Assembly: GCA_016806645.1 (NCBI GenBank)
Contig: JACSYO010002130.1
Coordinates: 326,501 to 390,500, forward strand
Reading direction: 5' to 3'
Length of the DNA: 64,000 bases
DNA from: Ophiodon elongatus
Taxonomy: Eukaryota; Chordata; Actinopteri; Perciformes; Hexagrammidae
In this document: piece by piece, positions 56,046 to 64,000 of the stretch
Position numbering within the stretch: position 1 is the stretch's first letter
Layout of the letters: the number at the start of each line of letters is the position of its first letter
Program-made: the position numbers and the translations under genes
The notes under the pieces: generated by a model
The model's input: only the letters and a program-made list of their open reading frames with translations
Told to the model about the DNA's origin: nothing
Database searches by the model: none

Positions 56046-58907
56046 TATTTTATTGGAATACACTTACACTCTCAACCATTTACTGGCCGTCCAGGCTGCA
56101 CCTTTGGGTGGAGAAAGCAAATTCAGAGAACAGTCTGGCACCTTGAAACTGTTTCCTTTCACCTTTCCTCAGGAATTATATGGACGGAGCGGTTATTCCA
56201 TTTCAGGTTTATCTCGATTACCTTTATGAAAGTTTGATGGGCCGGCAGAGAGCGGGAGTCACAGCTCCGGGTTTGGAGGTGAGGAGCAGATTAAAGATTA
56301 ATTGTGTGTTTATAATGAAGTCAATCTCGAAACTGTTTACTTCTGCTTCGGTCAAGAGTGTTGTGTGTGTATGTGTACTTATGTGTGTCAGGAGAAATAA
56401 ATACACAAGGGGTAGCCAAAATACCCAGAAGGAATTAGACTTTAGAGCTGGATTATATGCATTTTTAGCTTTGAAAGAGGCCTTTTATAGTGTGTATGAG
56501 TTCTTAACATAAAATGTGGCATCTAATAGAAGTCAAATGAGGCAAGTTACTGCTTCTTAACTTGGAGAGAAGGAATGAGGAAAGGGAGGAAAGGAAGGAA
56601 GGAAGGAATAAATTGAATAAGAAAGAGAAAGTGAAACAATCTGCTATAGTTTGATGACATACTTTCAGCTAGTTTTCAAAAAAGTTTCAGGAATTATACA
56701 AGACAACTTGTCTTTTCTCTTGATTCTGGTGCAGCGAACGGCTTTCCTCCGTCTTGAATTCAAGGCCACAAGGACTCATAACCTGAATCAAAACCTTTGC
56801 AGCAAAAGGTGGAAGCTCTGAACACTGAAAATACAGAAACATGATCTGATTAGTTGTTTTGTCAGCATTTTATCCCACATCAACACCAGGTTGTATCTGC
56901 AGAGAGCCAGAGGACGGCTTCAGGTCAGATGATTTCTCTGCGTGGTCGTAACACAGTATGGAGCCATTTTGCCTCTTTGCCTCTTTTTTAGAAGGAAAGG
57001 TCTCATGTTCAACTACACAAAGTTCATGACTTGAATTACAGCATACCAAGTAGGATTGACTCTGTTCTGGGGGGAAAACAGTGACCTCACTGTGGTCCTC
57101 ATCAGCGGCTTATTATTATGTTATTGTTGGCTTGCTTCTTTAACTCTTTTGACTCTCTAAGTCTTTGGTAAAAAAAAATATAGTATGCATGATTCACTTC
57201 TAGAAATCACTGTAAACCCTCACTTGACTTGACCTAAACAAATGCATGAGCTGAGGTGCTTTGGCCTGATGTGGGTTTTGTTTAGTATTCAAATTATTTC
57301 ATACTATTTATTATAGAGTTCGAGAATGACCTTTTCAGGACAAAAACATTAAAAGACGTTTGGCATTTTTTACTTTTTAAATGCTACAATCTAGCTTAAT
57401 TTGATGGCACCAAACATTTTTCAATCAATGCCAAACATCAAACTTCAAATAAACATCTCATTTTAAATAACACCCTTTCTTCATATTTGGATCTGTGCAA
57501 GGCCACTGTAAGGAGGGCAAGACAGATATTTAACACGATTAGTACATGACCTCATGATAAAGGAAGCAATCCCGTGATGCCGATATCACTGCTTCAATAT
57601 CCGCAGCAGCTAGTGCGTCTTTTATCATGTTGCTCTTCTACATGAGCTGAAAGATCTTCAAAACAAAACCCTGAAACACCAAGTTTAGATTGAAAGGAAC
57701 ATGGCCTATCCTTTACTTTCTGCTACTCTCCACAGGGGAGGTTAAAGGGAGGTTCTTTACGCACCCAACATACCTCCAACCACAAGAAAAAAAACAACAT
57801 TTCAGCAACTCACTCCAGCTCCGTTTAAATGTGTAATATTATACGTCCAATTAAATGGGGTTAAAGTAGGAACACAAATCTCTCCGTTAGATGTATACAG
57901 TAACAGTGGAAACACGGTGAAAGGGAGGAAAAACACAGATTACATTTGGTTTGATCCATTGAATTAGTTCTTTGAAGAGAAAATATGTGTGTTATAATAT
58001 TTTGTGTGTAATTTAACTACTTGTTAAGTAGCCGTCAGTACTTGTTTGTTAACTCTCCCTCTGTAGAGGAGAGATTTCAACGTTCATAGATATATAAAAA
58101 AAAACATGTTTGGAGCCAAGGATACAGTGTTTTGTGACAACATACATTATCGGCCTTAAGAGTGACATAAATGCCAAACAAAAAGAGGCAGTCGGAAGAA
58201 AAAGGACAGCCGGTTAAGTATGTCATTGTTTATGTAAAGCATTAAAGCCTACATTCTGTATAGCCTGTGGAAAGCAAACAGAAAAGACCCTCGTGGTCGC
58301 TGCAGCATTGCTCTGACTCACTGTGCCCAGAGCCATTAATGCAAATGCACATTCTAGTCTGTCAAATTAGTTTAGCTGTGTGTATGACTCACATGTACAT
58401 GTAGATGAGTCAATTTCATTCACACGCAAGCCGGCGCTGTACTATATTCTTTTTAATATACTTTTAATTTACATTTCTTCGATCCTCACTGATTCGTCTT
58501 GGTGGTGGAACCTGTTGCTTATAATATGCACAACCATCTATGTCAGTACATTTATATACAGAGGAGGTAAAGACACAGTTTATCCTGTGTAGTTTCAACA
58601 TACAGCGTGTGTGTGTGTTCTGCTGCAAAGCCCCCAGAGCCTGTGAGCGAGGTAAATCGTTCAACCTCTGCAAGTAAGTAGGCCCACATCATAAAAAATG
58701 CATACAGTGGCATATGGTGTGCCAAGCTAAGTTAGAGGCAATGTAGCTCCAGCCCATACACATACAAATCCATATCCATTACTGCCATTTCTATTTTTTT
58801 TTTTTTTTAAAGGCCCGAGGTCAATAGTTCACATCACATCACACAGGAGAAACCCCTCAACATCTGCTTCTGTTGCCATGGCAACTGGCTGCTGCTGCCA
58901 CTGTTGG
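56043..58907. other. Intergenic stretch
   Basis: No gene, RNA or element is supported. A short GGAA run (about 56583-56605) and a T run (58793-58809) are the only simple repeats. Confidence 0.4.
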
Positions 58908-58932
58908 AGGGAGAGAGAGAGGGGGAGGGATG

Positions 58933-58979
<47 letters not shown>

Positions 58980-59063
58980 CAAGAGAGTGAAGGAATACAA
59001 GAAAAAGAGAATGAGAGAGAGAGAGAGAAAGAGAAAAAGAGAGAGAAAGAGAGAAATATAAGG

Positions 59064-59114
<51 letters not shown>

Positions 59115-59116
59115 AA
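58908..59116. repeat. (GA)n polypurine tract
   Basis: About 210 bases of GA/GAAA on the plus strand, in effect the inverse complement type of the CT tract 3.7 kb upstream. Confidence 0.95.
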
Positions 59117-62100
59117 ATGAGAGGCAGGCATTTTTTATTGCTGCAGGTGCATTTTAATGCGTTTTGACACCAGCTGAGGAGCAGTGACGCCCACTTTTCA
59201 GGAGCACTGCCGGTCTCGGTCCTTATCCTTCTCACGCAACTGGACGATTACGAATGTTTTTCCAACACATCAGAACGCATCTTATTCTCCTGTTCAGGGG
59301 CGACGAGGTGTCCACGATATAGCATGTTTTCTGCTAGTTCAATAAATAAATAGTCTTTATGAAATAACCACATGGTAAAGCCTATTTTTGTATACTCCTG
59401 TGTGAATTAAATACTTTGACCAATGACTAACGACTAGTAATGAGTATTTTCCAATTTTACTGAGAACTCAAGTTCTGGCAAGTGGCAGACATTACAACGT
59501 CCATAAGAATTGATACATACATGACCTGACTGACCTGCATGTAAGGTGTATAGCCCACATAACCTCATACATTATCATATCACTGGTTATAATAGCCACG
59601 GTTAGCTGAAGAGTAGAGAGTTGTTTTTAACTGGTTTTCAACCTGCTCTGTCTATAATTGGTGTAATTGTCATGTACAAGTACAAGTAATGTAGTATGCT
59701 AGAGACAAACATTCATAGTTTGTTCAGAGATACTAAGCGGCGAACTATGCCGCTCTACGTACCCCTCTAGTGTCACTTTTGTTTGTGGTGTTTTTTTGTG
59801 TTTTTGTTGGTTGGTGGTAGGTTTAGGAAAAGAGCGTTGTTTACGTTAACTTGACTGATTAATGACTCATGTGAGTCACGTGACTGATGACACTAACAAC
59901 TCACATGAATAAGGACTCACTTAACAAAATGTCAACGTTACTATTAGTTTCACACGGGACAAAAGCAGCCGTCTCTTGGACGACGCACTAAACTTGCGTC
60001 GGCGTCAGACGCCGAGAAGCCGCGTTATTTGACTTGTTGGTAGATAGATCGGGTTGTTCGTACGTACGTAGGCCACAAACAAAACAACACGTTACCTCCT
60101 CGCTCTGTTCTGTTTACGGTGAAGAATAACTGACTTTCTCATGAGCTCCTCTTGTTTTGGTCGGGCTGACCCTGAGGCCGTTTCCACACGTTGCAAAACA
60201 GCAAAATAGCTTTTTCGCATCTTCCGACTGATGCAAACATTGACGAAACGCAGTTCGGCTGCAGTATTTTTTTTTAACATTGCGATAAAACGATATAGAA
60301 CTTTAATTTAATGGTAGACGCCATCCTCGATCAATTAACTAGTGGACAATCTCCTCTCCTCTGTATACCCTGAACATACTAAGGGATTCATGTAGCGAGT
60401 GTAGCTTATCTGTGCATGCAGAAGGAAAAAGTAGTAAACCAGAGATCCTTTAGCATGATGCAGTAAGTGTAGTTGTTACATCAATTTTGAATGCAACTAC
60501 AGTGGGTTTTTTTTCTATTTCAACATCCTTGACCTCGATTCAAACCTTGCACAACAATGACGTCTGAGAAACACAACAGAAGGTAAAAAATACATACTCG
60601 GAAATATATGTACTTAGTCATGAACTTAATGCGACCTAATTATGTTTGTATTCTGCCTCAACACGTGTTAACCTCCGTTTAACCGCTTCACTGTAAGGCC
60701 ACACTCACCTTCTGGCTATTTAAAGGGGAACACACACATACACACATACATACATACACACAAACGCACATACACATCTGCACGCACAGCTAATGCAGCC
60801 GAAAGGGCTACTGTATGCATCACTGGAAAGCAAATTTAATAAAAAAATAACCACTGTACATGAAATGTGAAAGTACTATAGAGAGGATGAAATAACAACT
60901 CTGCTATCGGCCTGATGAGACTACTACTAAAAAAGGACTTCAGTACAGTAGCAGTACACATAACATCATGATGTGGACCTGAATTTGTTTCCAGTATCTA
61001 GTACTATTTATGTTATTTTTAAACTCCAATTTAAATTAATCTCTTCTCCTCTCGACTTGTTTGAAAAGGAATATCAGCATATCTCCACCATCAAACAAAT
61101 TGAGCTATTACACAAATTAATACTTAAATTAGCTGTTTGGAGTTCTTTTTTTTCTTGCCCTCACAAACTGCGTTCAAATCTAAAATTAATTTCCCTAAAT
61201 ATGTTTTCATATTAACAAGAGCGTTAATGCAGGTCTATTGGAAAAATATTTTTCTCACCATCACATTAATTTAATTGCATGTTTAATCGTACGCACTGGA
61301 GATTGGAATAATAACAATAATAATGATGATGATAAAAAAAAAGGCACCAATTAACGTGCTCATTTGTGGTTCTGATTGTGTGATGAATTATTCATGAAAT
61401 CAGAGTTAACAAGAAGGAGAGTGAAGGGATCAGTTTGCCCACTGAGGTGGGATTGGTGTACAGACAGGAGTCACTGCTGCCTTTTCTTAGACGACACACA
61501 GTCTGCTGCTGCTTGCTGGATACAACTGCACAAATCAGGTAACTTTTACTCTTGCAAATATCTAACATATCTAAATTATACTGATAACATTATAATTTTG
61601 TGTATTTTTGTATTGTATTTTTCTAAATAAAAAATATTTTGAATTAAAACTTGTATTTTAAAAATAGTCACAAATGACAATTAGCAATGGTATTATTACA
61701 TTTTTATATATGAAAATAATATATTTAAAAATGCCTAACATTCATGTTGCTTTTACTAATTTGCTTTGAAAGAAATTGTAGGAAAAAGTAATTACCTATT
61801 TCATTGCATGTTACAGTTTGTTCATGTTTTATTAATTGTTAAAGAAATGTAAACCTTTTTAGAAGTCACTAAATCAAGTGGGATTTGCATTTTAAATTTC
61901 CCTTCACATGCACACCAAAGAAGTGTGAGAAAATGAAAAAGGTTGAAAACAAAAATGAAAAAAAAGACCTTGATTATTCTCCTCTTAATTCAGCATCTTC
62001 GTCATACAGAAAAACTTAAAATGATTGACACCTCCCTCCACATGGGGAGGTCCTCCCTGAATCCAACAGGCTCAGGGACCCAGAAGCCTCAGCGTGGCCG

Positions 62101-63660
62101 GGTCCCTGTGTGCAGTGCATTCACAGTTCACAGGCATCTCGACCTAAATGCGATGTGACGGGAGAACCTTTACTGAAACAAACGGGAATATAGTATCAGG
62201 GAAGGCTGACCGAGCTGTGAACCGGGGCCCTAACACAGAGCAAATTAGCATCAGCGAAAACAGCTCTGCGTTTGCAGATTGCTTATGTGGCAGCAAATGC
62301 ATCAAGAGCTGTGAGGTCATTCTGGCCTGCAGATGTCTCACAAAAACAGGCCGAACATCGTCCTCGAACTTTGACCCCAGGGACTCTGACCAGCTCCTGA
62401 GGTGCTGCTGTTTTGTGTCCTGCAGGCAAACCTTTCTGGGTCTGAGGCTTCCAGTCCCGCTATATCTCCCATCATGAGATCTCTTTCGTGATGTCTTCGG
62501 CTTAACTGAGTGGTCTAATGATGCCACTCTGCCCAGTCAGCTGAAAACACAGGCGGGAGAGGCTGCCTTCTATGAATGCAGTTGGGTTTTAAGGCCACTA
62601 AAAGGCTTCTCCCTGCGTCCCTGCTCTTTCAGTGTATAGACTCAACCCCATGACAGCTGACGAGTCAAAGCTTCCGTTTCTGACCTACTGACAGTCCCAT
62701 CATAGAAGACCAGTCTGGACTGGTTTAGGTCAGATGCCAGAGTAACACCCCATTACCAGTGTTAAAATACCTTCAAACACACACAGTCAAACTAGCCTTT
62801 ACAGTGAAGATGAGGCTCGCTGAGGGTTGAAGTCAAGTCGAGACTAATGCTTATCAAAAGTCAATATATTTCATAATCAGCGTGTGCACGATCAACGGGG
62901 AGTTTGTAAGCATGAGCGGCGATGTGGTTCTATGTGCAAAGCTGTTCTTCCTAAGGCACCCTTATAATCGGCACACACAAAAATTGCACATCATTGGCCA
63001 AAAGTTGACAATAACCATCATGTTTACACATTTCAATGTTTTCATGTTAGTCATAATGCTATTTTATAGAACAGAATCTTTCTCTAGCTGTAGGCAAGAT
63101 CAAGACCGATCCAAGTCAGTATGAAAAACAAATAAAAACAATAACAAATGCAGCTTTTTACTGCGGTTTCCTCGCGTGATTTTTGCACACATTGTCCCAT
63201 TTTACTGTATATTACTGCATCCACACACACATCTGAAGGAAAATCATTATTAAACCAGCATAATGATTGAATCCCTCTTTTACGCCCTTATAGTCGTTCA
63301 GCTTTCTAATCCCAAAAATATTGCAGAAGTAGAGCAAGAATCCCAAATATAGCACCAAAAGGGGATCAAACCCTTTTTGTTAATTTTAGAGAACAAACTA
63401 TAGAAATCAAACCAAAAAACAGGAATAGACGCACAGAAAAAGACAGATGGCAGTGAGGGAGAGTCAGTCGTCCCACCACCCCCTTCCCCTCGCTGCTTCA
63501 CAGCCCATTAGGTCAGAGCAGAGCAGGGAGCGCAGCTCTTAGGCTGGCGGTGTAATATTGGCGAGGACACGACTGAGGGAAGGACCGCAGAGGTTTTTAA
63601 AAGCCTGTGTTGGCTGTGTGGCTGAGGTGAGATGTCATTTCCTCTCACTGGCTGAGAGCA
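59117..63660. other. Intergenic stretch
   Basis: No gene or RNA is supported. A CA/CATA microsatellite lies at about 60728-60772. Overlapping opposite-strand open frames at 62144-62527 have no domain features. Confidence 0.4.
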
Positions 63661-63671
63661 CCATCGCAGTG

Positions 63672-63680
63672 ATATAAAAG
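63672..63680 (+). promoter_or_regulatory. TATA box candidate at the right edge
   Basis: GTGATATAAAAGCAGG on the plus strand matches the TATA consensus and lies about 30 bases upstream of a segment with a 15-base tandem repeat. It could be a promoter of a gene whose later exons lie beyond the window. Confidence 0.35.
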
Positions 63681-63711
63681 CAGGCAGTGCCTCAGCAGCC
63701 AGCAGGTAGAC

Positions 63712-63756
63712 GATGAGGAGGGCGACGATGAGGAGGGCGACGATGAGGAGGGCGAC
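63712..63756 (+). repeat. 15-bp tandem repeat, 3 copies
   Basis: Three exact copies of ATGAGGAGGGCGACG. In the ATG frame it gives MRRAT three times, then KAPTSVGIIQKCANR and a stop at about 63829. Too short and unlike any known family to be called a gene. Confidence 0.85.
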
Positions 63757-64000
63757 GAAGGCGCCGACTTCCGTTGGGATTATCCAAAAGTGTGCAAATA
63801 GAGCAGTTATTGATGGGAACTCGGGTTTATAGCACCAACTGCACTTAAAATACCAGTTTTCAAGCAATTATGTCTTCTGTTTGCAATTAATAATAACAGC
63901 TTTCACAATGTCTACCTGCGAGCCGTCGTCACTGTTAGATTGAGTTTTTCTTCCCGTCGTTTTATCTGAATCATTTTAAAGGCCTGAAAATTACCCCATC

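Noticed and set aside
58829..59235. Ser/Leu-rich and Arg/Glu-rich open frames
   Set aside because: Translations of the GA repeat.
62144..62527. Overlapping 127-codon minus and 109-codon plus open frames
   Set aside because: No recognisable domain or paired splice sites; only one strand could be coding and neither shows support.

Overview
The window looks like teleost (ray-finned fish, probably percomorph-like) nuclear DNA. Genes are split by canonical GT-AG introns. Simple-sequence tracts (CAGA, CTA, CT, GA and CA repeats) are abundant, and there are many dispersed repeats of kinds common in fish genomes, tRNA-derived and LINE fragments, LTR pieces and a piggyBac relic. No bacterial signals are present. 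The species cannot be identified from the sequence.

Five protein-coding genes can be assembled exon by exon, each with an unbroken frame. (1) 977-3012, minus: a 97-aa CXC chemokine in 3 exons. (2) 7786-9074, minus: a second, 100-aa CXC chemokine in 4 exons, the layout of CXCL9/10/11. (3) 13060-22260, plus: a 14-exon, 1387-aa PARP14-like mono-ADP-ribosyltransferase with two macro-type domains and a consensus ISRE upstream. (4) 24876-32794, minus: coagulation factor XIII A chain (f13a1), 14 coding exons plus a non-coding first exon at 36161-36240 behind a TATA box, 745 aa. (5) 40439-48577, plus: a very large GIMAP/AIG1-family gene, 3 coding exons and 2077 aa. It has two intact GTPase domains at the N-terminus, about 1260 residues of coiled coil, and a degenerate third AIG1 domain at the C-terminus.

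Between genes the DNA is repeat-rich. 3.0-7.0 kb holds microsatellites, dispersed repeats and an LTR-like copy whose relative lies at 37.8-38.3 kb. 9.6-13.0 kb has a LINE remnant containing a perfect 42-bp palindrome. 23.6-24.5 kb is a piggyBac-type deletion derivative bounded by TTAA. 41.7-43.1 kb (an intron of the GIMAP gene) carries an LTR nested in an older repeat. 48.6-64 kb has no recognisable gene: it holds a fold-back repeat, long CT and GA tracts, a CT/GA hairpin, and at the right edge a TATA box followed by a 15-bp tandem repeat.

Four of the five genes (two chemokines, PARP14-like, GIMAP) belong to families used in antiviral and lymphocyte responses, and f13a1 acts in clot cross-linking and in macrophages. 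The window therefore reads as an immune/inflammatory neighbourhood. The least ordinary object is the giant triple-AIG1 coiled-coil protein, which I take to be the best candidate for an undescribed system.
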